This document shows positions 20,933 to 32,338 of a stretch of 64,000 nucleotides of DNA, in pieces (the stretch's first letter is position 1; each line of letters starts with the position of its first letter). The notes below the pieces were generated by a model that ran no database searches, was not told where the DNA came from, and was given only the letters and a program-made list of their open reading frames with translations. Made by a program: the position numbers and the translations under genes. Location of the stretch: the NCBI GenBank assembly GCA_930633525.1, contig CAKNFP010000001.1, positions 4,624,091-4,688,090 of the forward strand, read 5' to 3'. This stretch comes from Hyphomicrobiales bacterium (GTDB taxonomy: Bacteria; Pseudomonadota; Alphaproteobacteria; Rhizobiales; Beijerinckiaceae).

Positions 20933-21814
20933 TCACCGCTGGCAGCTTGCGCAGAAGAAGGTCGAACGCCCGGCCTGGGTCATCCTCGCGATTGTGCCGC
21001 GGCAGCCCGGCGTCGGGCAGGGATCGTGCTCCCGGTCATAGACCCGAAATCCATGCTGGAAATAGCCGAGCGAACCGTTCGGCTGCGCATAGTCGCGCAG
21101 GCTGGAACCGCCGGCGGCGACCGCCTCGGACAGGACGTCGCGGATCGCGGTCGCCAGTCGCCGCGCGCCCGCCGTCGGCCGGCCGGCTGCCGTGGCGAGC
21201 GAGCCTGCGGCGCGAACGGGTGAAAGCCCGGCCCGATGCAGCGCTTCGCAGACATAGATGTTGCCGAGGCCGGAGATCAGCCCCTGATCCATCAGGGCGG
21301 TTTTCAAAGGGGTTTGCCGCCCGGCCATCAGGCGGGCGAGCAGCTCGGCATCCAGCTCATTGCCGAGAGGCTCGATGCCGAGCTTGGCGATCAAGGGATG
21401 CTGCAGCAGCTCGGCGCGCGGTACGAGAACCATGAAGCCAAAGCGCCGCGCATCGTTGTAGGTGACGGTCAGCCCGTTGGCGAGGTGGAACACCACGTGG
21501 TCATGACGACGGTCGCCGCCGGCCTGATGATGGTAGACACCGGGCCTCTCGCGCCCGTCCGGCGCCTCGATGAGGAAGCGGCCGCTCATGCCCAGATGCA
21601 TGATGAGGACATCGCCGCTCGAGAGATCGGCAAGGAGGTATTTGGCGCGTCGCCCGAGGCCTGTGACGCTTTGGTCGCGCAGCCTGTCCGGGAAGTGCTC
21701 GGGAAAGGGAAAGCGCAGGTTCGGGCGTCGCTGTTCGACTGCGGTGATCACCGTGCCGACCATGGCCGGTTCCAGGCCACGCCTGACGGTTTCAACTTCA
21801 GGAAGTTCTGGCAT
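20933..21814 (-). CDS. mutM: Formamidopyrimidine-DNA glycosylase
   Basis: Bifunctional glycosylase/AP lyase that removes 8-oxoguanine. The N-terminus [14 protein letters not shown] supplies the catalytic Pro2 and Glu3; the helix-two-turns-helix has [20 protein letters not shown]; the C-terminal zinc finger has four cysteines in [10 protein letters not shown] and FFCASC. At 293 residues it is the expected length. It faces away from ubiE across a 396 bp gap, the order mutM/ubiE being typical of this bacterial group. Confidence 0.97.
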   Translation of the reverse strand: MPELPEVETVRRGLEPAMVGTVITAVEQRRPNLRFPFPEHFPDRLRDQSVTGLGRRAKYLLADLSSGDVLIMHLGMSGRFLIEAPDGRERPGVYHHQAGGDRRHDHVVFHLANGLTVTYNDARRFGFMVLVPRAELLQHPLIAKLGIEPLGNELDAELLARLMAGRQTPLKTALMDQGLISGLGNIYVCEALHRAGLSPVRAAGSLATAAGRPTAGARRLATAIRDVLSEAVAAGGSSLRDYAQPNGSLGYFQHGFRVYDREHDPCPTPGCRGTIARMTQAGRSTFFCASCQR

Positions 21815-22210
21815 CGGTGGTCCTGCTGCGCTGCACCGTCGCGGCGTTCATTGACAGACGAGCCTCAGATAACAATCGGCAAGCGTTGATACCAGAGCGG
21901 TCGCTCGCCCGCACGGCGCACGACCTGCCCGTGCCATCTCGCAACAGATGATTTTAAGGAAATGCGCTTCCGGAGGCCGGCTTTCCTTTTGTACCGGCCG
22001 TGGTCCAGGCGGAAGGCCGTGCCGTCGCATCGCCCCGCGCATCCCGCAGGGGCATGGCGGGGCACAATGCGCTACGCCATGGAATGCGATCATTTCCAAT
22101 AAGATAGAGACGGAGAGCGACCGAATGGCACTTTCCCCCCTCGGGGCTCTTGATCTATGGTCGGGCCGCTTCGACTGCATCATCAGTTTCAATAGGGATG
22201 CGAGATCACG
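21815..22210. other. Divergent promoter region mutM / ubiE
   Basis: About 400 bp between divergent genes. No conserved motif, RNA gene or credible small gene was recognised; AT-rich DNA near 22080-22160 could hold the ubiE promoter. Confidence 0.5.
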
Positions 22211-22966
22211 GTGACCCGGGCGAATGACCTGACGCATTTCGGTTTTTCCGAGGTGCCCCTCGATGAAAAACAGACGCTCGTGAACGACGTCTTCCACAAG
22301 GTCGCGCGCCGTTACGACGTGATGAACGATCTCATGTCGGGCGGCCTGCATCGTGTCTGGAAGAATGCGCTGGTATCGTCTCTGCGGCCCCCGCGAGACC
22401 GTCCCTTCGCTCATCTTGACGTTGCGGGCGGCACCGGAGACGTCGCCTTCCGGGTGCTCGACGCGGGCGGGCCCGAGACGCGTGTCACGGTGCTCGACAT
22501 CAACGGCGACATGCTGGAGGTCGGCAAGGATCGCGCGGGAGCACGTTATGGCGACCGCATCACCTTCGTGGCCAGCAACGCCGAGGCGCTTCCCTTCGGC
22601 GATCGTGAATTCGACGCCTATACGGTGGTGTTCGGCATTCGCAACGTGCCGCGCATCGACAAGGCGCTGGCTGAGGCCTATCGCGTGCTGAAGCGTGGCG
22701 GGCGGTTGCTATGCCTTGAGTTCAGCCATGTCGACGTGCCGGGGGCGGACGCGATCTATCGGGCCTACTCCTTTAATATCATCCCGGCTGTCGGGCGCAT
22801 GGTGACCGGCGATGCCGAGCCCTACCGCTATCTCGTCGAATCGATCCGCCGCTTCCCGACGCCGCAGGCCTTTTCGACCATGCTGGAAGATGCCGGCTTC
22901 CGCTCTGTGAGCTATCGCCCGATGACGCTCGGCGTCGTTGCGCTCCATTCGGCATGGAAGCTTTGA
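22211..22966 (+). CDS. ubiE: Demethylmenaquinone/2-methoxy-6-polyprenylbenzoquinol C-methyltransferase UbiE
   Basis: SAM-dependent C-methyltransferase of ubiquinone (and menaquinone) synthesis, 251 residues. Motifs are [20 protein letters not shown] near the start, the SAM-binding [42 protein letters not shown] and the closing [11 protein letters not shown]. The start is a GTG at 22211. It is followed after 45 bp by ubiB, coaBC and dut in one direction, a conserved order. Confidence 0.97.
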   Translation: MTRANDLTHFGFSEVPLDEKQTLVNDVFHKVARRYDVMNDLMSGGLHRVWKNALVSSLRPPRDRPFAHLDVAGGTGDVAFRVLDAGGPETRVTVLDINGDMLEVGKDRAGARYGDRITFVASNAEALPFGDREFDAYTVVFGIRNVPRIDKALAEAYRVLKRGGRLLCLEFSHVDVPGADAIYRAYSFNIIPAVGRMVTGDAEPYRYLVESIRRFPTPQAFSTMLEDAGFRSVSYRPMTLGVVALHSAWKL

Positions 22967-23011
22967 TGGCTTGTCCCACCGGCCGGCGTAGCGCGCGGGG
23001 GAGGCGATAGC

Positions 23012-24583
23012 GTGGCGCTTTCCGATATCTGGCATATCGTGTCCTTCGCCCGGGTTGGCTTCGTGCTGGCGCGCGAGGGGGCCTTTGGTCTGTTCGACCA
23101 GTCGCTGTTGCCGCCGGCAGCAAGGGCCGGCGTCCGCATCGCGCGGCTCATCGAGCGGCGCGGGCGCGGCGACGGGGCGGAGCGCCTGGCCGCGGCATTG
23201 ACGCGGCTCGGGCCGTCCTACGTCAAGTTCGGCCAGTTCCTGGCGACGCGTCCTGACGTCGTGGGCATTCGCGTGGCGCGCGATCTCGAGGCGCTGCAGG
23301 ATCGAATGCCTGCCTTTCCCAAGGTGGAAGCGGTCGCGATCGTGGAAGAAACGCTGGGGCAACCGCTCGGCCAGGTCTTCGCGAGCTTCAGTGATCCAGT
23401 CGCCGCGGCCTCCATCGCCCAGGTGCATCGCGCCCGGCTCCTGGATGCGCGGGGCGGCCGCGAGGTCGCGGTCAAGGTGCTGCGGCCTGGCGTGCGCGAG
23501 CGTTTCAACGCGGATTTGTCCGCGATGCGCTTCGGCGCGCGGCTGGCGGCGCGTTTTCTGCCAGACATGCACCGCCTCAAGCCGGTGGAGGTCGTCGAGA
23601 CCCTGGCGCGTTCGGTCGTCATGGAGATGGATCTCAGGCTGGAGGCGGCCGCGCTTTCGGAGCTCGCCCAGAATACCGCCGATGACGCCGATTTTCGCGT
23701 GCCGGCCGTTGAATGGGACCTGACCGGACGGGATGTCCTGGTCAACGAATGGGTGGAAGGTTTGCCCCTGTCGGATCTGGCGGGCATCGAGGCGGCGGGG
23801 CATGACCGCGTCGCGCTCGGCCGCGCGGTGATCCAGAGCTTCTTGCGTCAGGCCCTGCGCGATGGCTTTTTCCACGCGGACATGCATCCCGGCAATCTCT
23901 TCGCGGCGCCCGACGGCCGGCTCGTCGCTGTGGATTGCGGCATCATGGGACGTTTGAGCCCGGAGGAGCGCCGCTTTCTCGCGGAAATTCTCTACGGCTT
24001 CATCACCCGCAACTATCAGCGCGTTGCGGAGGTGCATTTCGAGGCGGGCTATGTGCCGCATCGCCATAACGTCGCGGATTTCGCCCAGGCGATCCGTGCC
24101 ATCGGCGAGCCGATTCACAAGCGGCGCGCGGATGAGATCTCGATGGCGAAGCTGCTGACGCTTCTCTTCGAGATCACGGCGCTCTTCGACATGCAAACCC
24201 GCACGGAGCTGGTCATGCTCCAGAAGACCATGGTCGTGGTCGAGGGCGTGGCGCGCAATCTCGATCCGAAGCTTGATATGTGGTCCACGGCCGATCCCGT
24301 GGTCCGCAGCTGGATCGAGCAGAATCTCGGGCCTCTCGGGCGTTTGGCGGATATCAGCCGCAATGCGCGCGAGTTCGGCGGCTTTCTCGGCCACTTGCCG
24401 GGCCTGCTCACCCGGGGCGAGCGCCTGGTGGCCGACGTCGAACGCATGGCGCGGGAGGGGGTCCAACTCGATCACGACAGCGTGGCGGCCATTGGCCGGG
24501 CGGAAGCCCATGGCGGGCGTGCCCGCAGTGCTGCGCTCTGGCTGATTGTGATTTTGCTCGGCCTGATCTGGCTCGCCTTGTAA
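23012..24583 (+). CDS. ubiB: Ubiquinone biosynthesis protein UbiB (ABC1/ADCK-type kinase-like)
   Basis: Membrane-associated atypical kinase/ATPase needed for coenzyme Q synthesis, 523 residues. The KxGQ motif appears as YVKFGQFLATRPDVVG, the Ala-rich nucleotide loop as VAAASIAQVHRA, the catalytic region as FFHADMHPGNLF and VAVDCGIMGRLS, and a C-terminal hydrophobic helix AALWLIVILLGLIWLAL anchors it. The GTG start has GGGGGAGG upstream. It lies downstream of ubiE and about 100 bp before coaBC. Confidence 0.96.
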   Translation: MALSDIWHIVSFARVGFVLAREGAFGLFDQSLLPPAARAGVRIARLIERRGRGDGAERLAAALTRLGPSYVKFGQFLATRPDVVGIRVARDLEALQDRMPAFPKVEAVAIVEETLGQPLGQVFASFSDPVAAASIAQVHRARLLDARGGREVAVKVLRPGVRERFNADLSAMRFGARLAARFLPDMHRLKPVEVVETLARSVVMEMDLRLEAAALSELAQNTADDADFRVPAVEWDLTGRDVLVNEWVEGLPLSDLAGIEAAGHDRVALGRAVIQSFLRQALRDGFFHADMHPGNLFAAPDGRLVAVDCGIMGRLSPEERRFLAEILYGFITRNYQRVAEVHFEAGYVPHRHNVADFAQAIRAIGEPIHKRRADEISMAKLLTLLFEITALFDMQTRTELVMLQKTMVVVEGVARNLDPKLDMWSTADPVVRSWIEQNLGPLGRLADISRNAREFGGFLGHLPGLLTRGERLVADVERMAREGVQLDHDSVAAIGRAEAHGGRARSAALWLIVILLGLIWLAL

Positions 24584-24687
24584 AGACCTTTATTTCGCGC
24601 TGAATTTTGCGAAATGGGGTAAAGCCCGCACCGTGAATGTGCTAATCGTTCGGACGGAATGTTAGAGCGCGGGCGCCGGAGTCTGGA

Positions 24688-25911
24688 TTGCAGAAGCGCA
24701 TTCTTCTCATCATTGCCGGTGGGATCGCGGCCTATAAGTCGCTGGATCTCATTCGCCGCTTGAAGGAGCGAGGCTATGCCGTGCGCGCGATCCTGACGCG
24801 CGCCGGTGCCGAGTTCATCACGCCCCTGTCGGTCGGCAGCCTGTGCGGCGAAAGGGCCTTCACCGACATGTTTTCGCTGACGGATGAAGCCGATATCGGC
24901 CATATCGCGCTGTCGCGGCAGGCGGACCTGCTCGTCGTGGCGCCCGCGACCGCCGATATCCTGGCCAAGATGGCCCAGGGCCACGCGGACGATCTCGCGA
25001 GCACGGCGTTGCTCGCAACGGACAAACCCATCCTGGTCGCGCCGGCGATGAATCCGCGCATGTGGGAGCATCCGGCCACGCGGCGCAACATGGCCCAGCT
25101 TCTGGCCGATGGCGTACGCGTCGTTGGCCCCAACAGCGGACGGATGGCCGAGCGCGGCGAAGAGGGGCCCGGCCGCATGGCGGAGCCGCTGGAGATCGTC
25201 GCCGCGATCGAGCAGACCTTGCAAGGCGATGCCGGACGATCCGGTGCGGCGCGAGCCCTCGCTGGCAGGCGTGTCGTCATCACATCGGGTCCGACGCATG
25301 AGCCGATCGATCCCGTCCGCTACATTGCCAATCGCTCCTCCGGGCGGCAAGGCCATGCCATCGCGGCGGCGGCGGCGGCACTTGGCGCCAAGGTGGTGCT
25401 CGTTTCGGGGCCGGTATCAATACCCGATCCTCCCGGCGTAACGGTTCACCATGTGGAAACCGCGGTCGAAATGCTCGCGGCGGTCGAGGCGGCTTTGCCG
25501 GCTGATGTCGGTATCTTTGCCGCCGCCGTCGCCGACTGGCGGGTGACGGGCGAAGCGTTACAGAAAATGAAGAAGACCGGTGCCGCGCCGAAGCTCGCGC
25601 TCGTGGAGAATCCGGACATTCTGGCCACCGTGGCGCAGCGCAGCGTGGATCGGCCACGGCTGGTCGTTGGTTTCGCCGCCGAAACGGAGAACGTTGTCGC
25701 CTATGCCCAGGCCAAGCGCCAGCGCAAGGGTTGCGACTGGATCATCGCCAATGACGTGAGCCATGCGACAGGCATCATGGGCGGGGACAACAATACGGTG
25801 CATGTGGTGACCGCCGATGCGGTCGAGGATTGGCCGGATCTGCCGAAGACAGAAGTGGCCGCCCGGCTGATGGAGCGGATCGCCCGCGCATTCCAGGAGA
25901 GTACTGTATGA
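24688..25911 (+). CDS. coaBC: Bifunctional phosphopantothenoylcysteine decarboxylase / phosphopantothenate-cysteine ligase
   Basis: Makes 4'-phosphopantetheine for coenzyme A. The N-terminal FMN-binding decarboxylase half has [34 protein letters not shown] and [16 protein letters not shown]; the C-terminal ligase half has [39 protein letters not shown] and KMKKTG. At 407 residues it is full length. The start is TTG at 24688, after GGAG. Its TGA overlaps the ATG of dut (ATGA), so the two are translationally coupled. Confidence 0.96.
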   Translation: MQKRILLIIAGGIAAYKSLDLIRRLKERGYAVRAILTRAGAEFITPLSVGSLCGERAFTDMFSLTDEADIGHIALSRQADLLVVAPATADILAKMAQGHADDLASTALLATDKPILVAPAMNPRMWEHPATRRNMAQLLADGVRVVGPNSGRMAERGEEGPGRMAEPLEIVAAIEQTLQGDAGRSGAARALAGRRVVITSGPTHEPIDPVRYIANRSSGRQGHAIAAAAAALGAKVVLVSGPVSIPDPPGVTVHHVETAVEMLAAVEAALPADVGIFAAAVADWRVTGEALQKMKKTGAAPKLALVENPDILATVAQRSVDRPRLVVGFAAETENVVAYAQAKRQRKGCDWIIANDVSHATGIMGGDNNTVHVVTADAVEDWPDLPKTEVAARLMERIARAFQESTV

Positions 25912-26360
25912 GCGTTGAAGTGGGGCTGCGCCGGCTGGCGCATGCCGAGGGTCTTCCCGTCCCGCGCTACGAGACACCGGACGCGGCGGGGCTTGATCTG
26001 ACCGCGGCCGTGCCGGACGGACAGCCCTTGACGCTGCAGCCCGGCGCCCGCGCCCTCGTGCCCACGGGGCTCGTGATTGCCCTGCCGCGCGGCTATGAGG
26101 GGCAGGTACGGCCTCGCTCCGGCCTGGCGCTCAAGCAGGGACTGACCGTTGCCAACGCTCCCGGCACCATCGATGCGGATTACCGCGGCGAGCTGGGCGT
26201 GATCCTGATCAACCTGGGCCAGGAGCCCGTTGTCATCACGCGCGGCATGCGCATCGCCCAACTCGTCGTCGCGCCGGTCATCCAGGTCACTCTCCGCGAG
26301 GTCGAGACCGTCGGCGAAACCGCGCGCGGCAGCGGGGGCTTCGGCTCGACCGGCACGTGA
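25908..26360 (+). CDS. dut: Deoxyuridine 5'-triphosphate nucleotidohydrolase
   Basis: Trimeric dUTPase that keeps uracil out of DNA and supplies dUMP. The 150-residue protein has the five motifs: [39 protein letters not shown], the [10 protein letters not shown] strand and the C-terminal [10 protein letters not shown] arm. The start is the ATG overlapping the coaBC stop; the frame is open earlier inside coaBC, but only this start gives the usual N-terminus. Confidence 0.97.
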   Translation: MSVEVGLRRLAHAEGLPVPRYETPDAAGLDLTAAVPDGQPLTLQPGARALVPTGLVIALPRGYEGQVRPRSGLALKQGLTVANAPGTIDADYRGELGVILINLGQEPVVITRGMRIAQLVVAPVIQVTLREVETVGETARGSGGFGSTGT

Positions 26361-26387
26361 TGACTTAACCGAGAGGAGCCATCCGCC

Positions 26388-26837
26388 ATGATCTTGCTCT
26401 CCAGGCGCAGCCTTCTGGCCGTGGCCGCGGTCGTTGATGTCGCCATCCATGCGCGGCCGACCCCTGTCGCGGCGAAATTTCTCGCCGCACGCCACAATCT
26501 GCCGCCACGGCATCTGGAAACAGTGCTGCAGCAGCTCGTTCGCGCTGGAATCCTTAAGGGGGTTCGCGGCCCCCGCGGCGGCTATGAGTTGGCACGGGAA
26601 CGCCGTCGGATCTCGGCCGGCGACATCGTGCGGGCAGCGATGGATGGCGATGACGATAGCGGCTTGCCAATTCCTGATTCGGTCCTCGTCGACCGGGTGA
26701 TTAGCCCGACGATCCGCGAGGCCAGCGAGACCTTTCTGGCAAAGCTCGATCAGATCACCGTCGAAGATCTGTGCCGCAAGGCCGACGCGACCGCAGTCTT
26801 TGCCGCTCATGCCACCACTGAGGATTTTACGATTTAG
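26388..26837 (+). CDS. Rrf2 family transcriptional regulator
   Basis: Winged-helix DNA-binding regulator of 149 residues. The N-terminal MILLSRRSLLAVAAVVDVAI, the recognition region LPPRHLETVLQQLVRAGILK and the wing GVRGPRGGYELARERR are typical of Rrf2. The three-cysteine cluster of IscR/NsrR is absent: only one cysteine is visible (LCRKA), so it is probably not an iron-sulfur sensor. It stands directly in front of cysK, with a perfect palindrome covering its stop codon. By analogy with CymR, a cysteine-metabolism repressor of the same family, it may control cysK; this is inference. Confidence 0.85.
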   Translation: MILLSRRSLLAVAAVVDVAIHARPTPVAAKFLAARHNLPPRHLETVLQQLVRAGILKGVRGPRGGYELARERRRISAGDIVRAAMDGDDDSGLPIPDSVLVDRVISPTIREASETFLAKLDQITVEDLCRKADATAVFAAHATTEDFTI

Positions 26838-26847
26838 ACCGTAAAAT
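26824..26847. promoter_or_regulatory. Perfect palindrome between Rrf2 gene and cysK, candidate operator
   Basis: ATTTTACG and CGTAAAAT flank an 8-bp spacer that contains the Rrf2 gene's TAG stop. AT-rich DNA follows, with a TATAAT at 26862-26867 that may be the cysK -10 box. The site suits a dimeric regulator such as the Rrf2 protein, but it could also be a weak transcript-end hairpin. Confidence 0.5.
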
Positions 26848-26929
26848 ATCTTAATTATCGCTATAATGCTGTTATATTAACGCTGGGATCAATCCGGGAC
26901 GTATTGTCCCGCGCAACGGAGAAAGTGCG

Positions 26930-27904
<975 letters not shown>

Positions 27905-28024
27905 GCGCGGCCTTCCGCGTGTCACCTCTCCCCGGCGGGGAGGGGGCGGCAGCTTTGCCGCCGATAAGGCTCTCGATATTGCGTTTCGGATGACGGACAT
28001 GACGGTCCGGAACGCCTCAGCAAC

Positions 28025-28052
28025 AAAAAAGGCCGGCGAAAGCCGGCCTTTT
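28025..28052. terminator. Bidirectional intrinsic terminator between cysK and pnp
   Basis: AAAAAAGGCCGGC, loop GAAA, GCCGGCCTTTT. T-runs occur on both strands, so it serves the convergent cysK and pnp transcripts. Confidence 0.9.
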
Positions 28053-28078
28053 CGTTTTGGAATGCGAAGGGTAGCGCC

Positions 28079-30214
28079 TTACTCGGCGCTGCCTTCCTTC
28101 TGCTTGGCCTCGAGATCCTCGCCGGTCTCCTGGTCCACCGCCTTCATGGAGAGGCGCACCTTGCCGCGCTCGTCGAAGCCGAGGAGCTTGACCTTGACCT
28201 TCTGGCCTTCCTTGACCACGTCCGTCACCTTCTGAACGCGCTGTCCGGCGAGCTGGGAGATGTGGACGAGGCCATCGCGGGAGCCGAAGAAGTTCACGAA
28301 GGCGCCGAAGTCCGTGGTCTTCACCACTGTGCCTTCATAGATCGCGTTCAGCTCGGGCTCGGCAGCGATGCCCTTGATCCAGTTGATCGCGGCGGTGATG
28401 GACTTCCCATCCGACGAAGCGACCTTGACGGTGCCGTCGTCGCCGATGTCGATCTTGGCGCCCGTCTTCTCGACGATCTCGCGGATGACCTTGCCGCCGG
28501 AACCGATGACTTCGCGGATCTTGTCCTGCGGAATCTTGATGGTTTCGATGCGCGGGGCATATTCACCGAGCTCGGCGCGGGCCGAGGTCAGCGCCTTGCC
28601 CATTTCGCCGAGGATGTGCAGACGACCGCCCTTGGCCTGGTTGAGGGCGACCTTCATGATCTCCTCGGTGATGCCGGCGATCTTGATGTCCATCTGCAGG
28701 GCGGTGATGCCCTGGTCGGTGCCGGCCACCTTAAAGTCCATGTCGCCGAGATGGTCCTCATCGCCCAGGATGTCGGACAGCACGGCGAAGCGCTCGCCTT
28801 CCAGGATCAATCCCATGGCGATGCCGGCGACGGGGCGACGCAGCGGCACGCCCGCATCCATCAGTGACAGCGAGGTGCCGCAGACGGTGGCCATCGAGGA
28901 CGAGCCGTTGGACTCGGTGATCTCCGAGACGACGCGCAGCGTGTAGGGGAACTCGTGGTGCGGCGGCAGCATCGGATGCACGGCGCGCCAGGCGAGCTTG
29001 CCATGGCCGATCTCGCGGCGGCCGGGCGAACCCATGCGGCCCGTCTCGCCGACGGAGTAGGGCGGGAAGTTGTAGTGAAGCAGGAAGGTTTCCTTGTAGG
29101 TGCCTTCCAGCGAGTCGACGAACTGCTCGTCGTCACCGGTGCCCAGCGTCGCGACCACGAGGGCCTGCGTCTCGCCACGGGTGAAGAGGGCGGAGCCGTG
29201 GGTGCGCGGCAGGAGGCCGACTTCCGAGACGATCGGGCGGACGGTCTTCACGTCGCGGCCGTCGATGCGGATGCCGCTGTCGAGGATGTTCCAGCGCACG
29301 ATCTTCGCCTGAACTTCCTTGAAGACGGACTTGACCTGCTCGGCCGGGAAACGCGCCTCGCCTTCCTCCGGAAGAAGGGCCGCAACGACCTTGGCCTTGG
29401 CGGCGTCGACCGCGGCATAGCGGCTCTGCTTGTCGACGATCTGATAGGCGGCGCGCAGATCGGCCTCGGCGATCTCGAGAACCGCCTTCTCGACTTCCGA
29501 GACGTCCGGAGCGGCGATGTCGCGCGGCTCTTTCGCGGCCTTCTCGGCGAGGCGGATGATGGCCTCGATCACCGGCTGGAAGGCGTTGTGACCGAACATC
29601 ACGGCGCCGAGCATCACCTCTTCCGAAAGCTCCTTGGCTTCCGATTCCACCATCAGCACGGCATCGGCCGTGCCGGCGACGACGAGGTCGAGGTCAGAGG
29701 CCTCTTTCTCGGTGACGGCTGGATTGAGCTTGTACTCGCCCTTGATATAGCCGACGCGCGCCGCGCCGACCGGCCCGGTGAAGGGCACACCCGACAGGGT
29801 CAGTGCGGCGGAAGCCGCGACCATCGATACGATGTCGGGGTCGTTCTCCAGGTCGTGGGTGAGCACGGTGATAATGACCTGGGTGTCATTGCGCCAGCCG
29901 TCGAGAAAGAGCGGGCGGATCGGGCGATCGATCAAGCGGGAGACCAGGGTCTCCTTTTCGGAGGGACGGCCTTCGCGCTTGAAATAGCCACCGGGAATGC
30001 GGCCGGCGGCATAGGCCTTTTCCTGGTAGTTGACGGTGAGCGGCATGAAATCGATGCCGGGCTTCGGCTCCTTGGCCGCGACAACCGTCGCGAGAACCGT
30101 CGTTTCGCCGTAAGTCGCGAGAACCGCGCCATCGGCCTGGCGGGCGATGCGGCCCGTCTCAAGGGTCAGCGTGGTGCCGCCCCAATTGATTTCTTCACGT
30201 TGAATGTCGAACAT
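28079..30214 (-). CDS. pnp: Polyribonucleotide nucleotidyltransferase (PNPase)
   Basis: Phosphorolytic 3'-5' exoribonuclease of RNA turnover, 711 residues, full length. It opens [21 protein letters not shown], has two RNase PH domains with the FFRR-like substrate motif [17 protein letters not shown] and the second-domain active region [20 protein letters not shown], then a KH domain ([20 protein letters not shown]) and an S1 domain ([19 protein letters not shown]). It is the last gene of the cluster, 687 bp after rpsO, a larger gap than usual for this pair. Confidence 0.98.
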   Translation of the reverse strand: MFDIQREEINWGGTTLTLETGRIARQADGAVLATYGETTVLATVVAAKEPKPGIDFMPLTVNYQEKAYAAGRIPGGYFKREGRPSEKETLVSRLIDRPIRPLFLDGWRNDTQVIITVLTHDLENDPDIVSMVAASAALTLSGVPFTGPVGAARVGYIKGEYKLNPAVTEKEASDLDLVVAGTADAVLMVESEAKELSEEVMLGAVMFGHNAFQPVIEAIIRLAEKAAKEPRDIAAPDVSEVEKAVLEIAEADLRAAYQIVDKQSRYAAVDAAKAKVVAALLPEEGEARFPAEQVKSVFKEVQAKIVRWNILDSGIRIDGRDVKTVRPIVSEVGLLPRTHGSALFTRGETQALVVATLGTGDDEQFVDSLEGTYKETFLLHYNFPPYSVGETGRMGSPGRREIGHGKLAWRAVHPMLPPHHEFPYTLRVVSEITESNGSSSMATVCGTSLSLMDAGVPLRRPVAGIAMGLILEGERFAVLSDILGDEDHLGDMDFKVAGTDQGITALQMDIKIAGITEEIMKVALNQAKGGRLHILGEMGKALTSARAELGEYAPRIETIKIPQDKIREVIGSGGKVIREIVEKTGAKIDIGDDGTVKVASSDGKSITAAINWIKGIAAEPELNAIYEGTVVKTTDFGAFVNFFGSRDGLVHISQLAGQRVQKVTDVVKEGQKVKVKLLGFDERGKVRLSMKAVDQETGEDLEAKQKEGSAE

Positions 30215-30901
30215 GGGTTCTATCTCTCATGGTCTTTCGGGCCCGAAGGCCGTAAGCCGCTTGGCGACGCCATGAGCAAGACGGCGAGAGGCTCGATCTC
30301 TTGATGAGCATCCGGCGATCCTGCCATGGTCGTCTGGCCCGGCCGTTCACGCAACACGCCTGGCCGTTCAAGCAACCTGTCTAAGGGAAGCTGCTGGACG
30401 AAGTCCGCGTGTCCCTCACGAAGGGCGGTCAACCCTTGCTGTCCGCCCGGGGACGCAGCGCAAAACACGGCCAATCGGCCATTTTCACGATACGTGCCTA
30501 TCGCAGCACCATGCTGCGCTTCGGAGTGTGGCTACGATCGCGGGTGCATTACCCCCTTGCGAGCCACTGTGCCGTGCGATCCCAACCGCCCGGTTCTCCG
30601 GCAGGCCGACCTGGCCTGCTGTTGGTTTCGACCCTACGAGGCCGACGTCTTACGTCTGTCTACAGCCGAACAGGCAGTTGCGGCCGCGCACTCAGTCGCC
30701 AGAGCGGATGGGCCTGATGACATCAGATCGACCGCTCTTCTCTTTCGTTCGCATCCGAGCCATTCGGAAAGCCGCGCGGGCTCATGCTCTGATGCCTGGA
30801 GGCGGCGAGCTCCTCGAAGATCGGGCACGCCACCCTCGTTTTCAGGGGCCTGATACCAGACGATCCCGGCACCGTTGCCGGTGGCGGGATCGCGATGCCG
30901 A
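30215..30901. other. Long rpsO-pnp intergenic region
   Basis: Nearly 690 bp with no recognised gene. A very strong hairpin sits directly after rpsO. The sequence GGCCGTTCA-GCAAC occurs twice with slight variation near 30340-30380. Several frames stay open on the plus strand (for example 30326-30853), but their proteins are Cys/Pro/Arg-rich and shapeless. The pnp promoter and leader should lie here. Confidence 0.5.
30861..30892. terminator. Strong stem-loop just after rpsO
   Basis: CGATCCCG pairs with CGGGATCG, and inside them CACCG pairs with CGGTG around TTGC. It begins 10 bp after the rpsO stop. There is no T-run, so it may be a processing or 3'-protection element, or a factor-dependent end. 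Confidence 0.6.
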
Positions 30902-31171
30902 TCAGCGACGGAGGCCGAGGCGCTCGATCAGGCTGCGGTAACGGGCTTCATCCTTCCGCTTCAGGTAGTCGAGCAGCGAACGGCGCTGCGAAACCATCTT
31001 CAGCAGTCCGCGACGCGAGTGGTTGTCCTTCGCGTGAGTGCGGAAATGCTCGGTCAGATTGACGATGCGTGTGGTCAGGATCGCAACCTGCACCTCGGGA
31101 GAGCCGGTGTCGTTGGCAACCCGCCCATAATCCTTGAGGAGCTCTTGCTTGCGCTCGGCAGTAATCGACAT
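30902..31171 (-). CDS. rpsO: 30S ribosomal protein S15
   Basis: Binds 16S rRNA and forms an inter-subunit bridge; 89 residues, the standard length. [31 protein letters not shown] and the [20 protein letters not shown] segment are diagnostic. The ATG at 31171 is preceded by AAGGAG at ideal spacing; the frame is open to 31261, but that extension has no family match. It lies between truB and pnp. Confidence 0.98.
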   Translation of the reverse strand: MSITAERKQELLKDYGRVANDTGSPEVQVAILTTRIVNLTEHFRTHAKDNHSRRGLLKMVSQRRSLLDYLKRKDEARYRSLIERLGLRR

Positions 31172-31335
31172 CGATATCTCCTTGACGTTGGCCTGGCCGG
31201 GATGTCGTCCAGCAAGGTCTGTTGAGGCAGCACGCGTGCCGCATGCTGCCGTGCTATACACGAATTGCGTGGGAAAGCCAGCGTGAAGCGTGGTTCCGCT
31301 TGACGGCCGCTAAGATGGAAGCCGCTGCTCGGCGC

Positions 31336-32328
31336 TCACAATCCGCCTGACAGGTTGAAAACGCGCCGCGGCACGATCTCGCCGCCGGCGATGTCGGCGA
31401 CGGCCACCAGGCGTCCCTGGCAGGTCACCGAAAGGGGCCCCTCGATGATCGGCGCATCGCGGCCTCGCAAGAGAACGCCCTGGCCGCGTGCCAGCCGCGC
31501 GGCATCGGGCCGGCTGACGGCGACCGAAGGCAGATCGTCCAACGCCGCGTCCACCGGAAGAACGGCCGAAAGCGCCTCACCGGGCGCCTCTTGTCCGGCC
31601 TTCTGGAGATCTTCAAGGGATATGGAGCGATCGGTCATGAAGGGGCCGACCCGCGTGCGCCGCAGCGCGGCGACGTGGCCGTAGCAGCCGATGGCAAGGC
31701 CGAGGTCGCGGGCGATGGCGCGGACATAGGTGCCCTTGCCGCATTCCGCCTCGAACACGCTGTGGTCCGGTGTGTGGCTGACGAGCGTAAGCCGGTCGAT
31801 CCTGACCGGCCGTGCCTGGAGTTCGACCACCTCGCCGCCGCGCGCCAGGTCGTAGGCGCGCTCGCCGGCGATCTTGATCGCGGAGAAGCGTGGCGGCACC
31901 TGCATGATGTCGCCGCTGAAGCGTGGCAGCACGGCCAGGATGGCGGCCTCGTCCGGGCGCGCCTCACTGGTCGCGGTGACGCTGCCCTCGGCGTCGTCCG
32001 TATCGGTCTGGCTGCCCCAGGCCACCGTGAACTGGTACGCCTTGCGGCCGTCCATCACGAAAGGAACCGTTTTCGTCGCTTCACCCAGAGCAATCGGCAG
32101 GAGGCCCGAGGCAAGGGGATCGAGCGTGCCGGCATGGCCGGCCTTCTTCGCCTGCAGGACCCGCTTTACGACGGCTACCGCATGGGTCGAGGTCATGCCG
32201 ACAGGCTTGTCGAGCACCACCCAGCCGTGCACGTCGCGTTTGCGGCGCGGGGGCTGCTGGCCACGGCCCGAAGAGGGCGTGGCGGGCGAGGGCGGGAAGC
32301 TGGGGGGCTCGTCGGCGATGTCGCTCAT
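31336..32328 (-). CDS. truB: tRNA pseudouridine synthase B (Psi55)
   Basis: Makes pseudouridine 55 in the T-loop of tRNAs. The 330-residue protein has GWVVLDKPVGMTSTHAV, the catalytic aspartate in HAGTLDPLASGLLP, YQFTVAWGSQTDTDDAEG, PPRFSAIKIAGERAYDLARG and a C-terminal PUA-like segment. I start at the ATG at 32328, which leaves 10 bp to the rbfA stop; the frame is open to 32379 inside rbfA with no ribosome site, so the start is uncertain by up to 17 codons. A Pro/Ser-rich stretch precedes the domain. Confidence 0.95.
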   Translation of the reverse strand: MSDIADEPPSFPPSPATPSSGRGQQPPRRKRDVHGWVVLDKPVGMTSTHAVAVVKRVLQAKKAGHAGTLDPLASGLLPIALGEATKTVPFVMDGRKAYQFTVAWGSQTDTDDAEGSVTATSEARPDEAAILAVLPRFSGDIMQVPPRFSAIKIAGERAYDLARGGEVVELQARPVRIDRLTLVSHTPDHSVFEAECGKGTYVRAIARDLGLAIGCYGHVAALRRTRVGPFMTDRSISLEDLQKAGQEAPGEALSAVLPVDAALDDLPSVAVSRPDAARLARGQGVLLRGRDAPIIEGPLSVTCQGRLVAVADIAGGEIVPRRVFNLSGGL

Positions 32329-32338
32329 CGTGGCGCGC

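Noticed and set aside
22709..24511. Minus-strand frame of 600 codons opposite ubiB
   Set aside because: Shadow of ubiB, with low-complexity His/Arg/Asp sequence.
30326..30853. Plus-strand frame in the rpsO-pnp gap
   Set aside because: Cys/Pro/Arg-rich with no domain; opposite direction to all genes around it.
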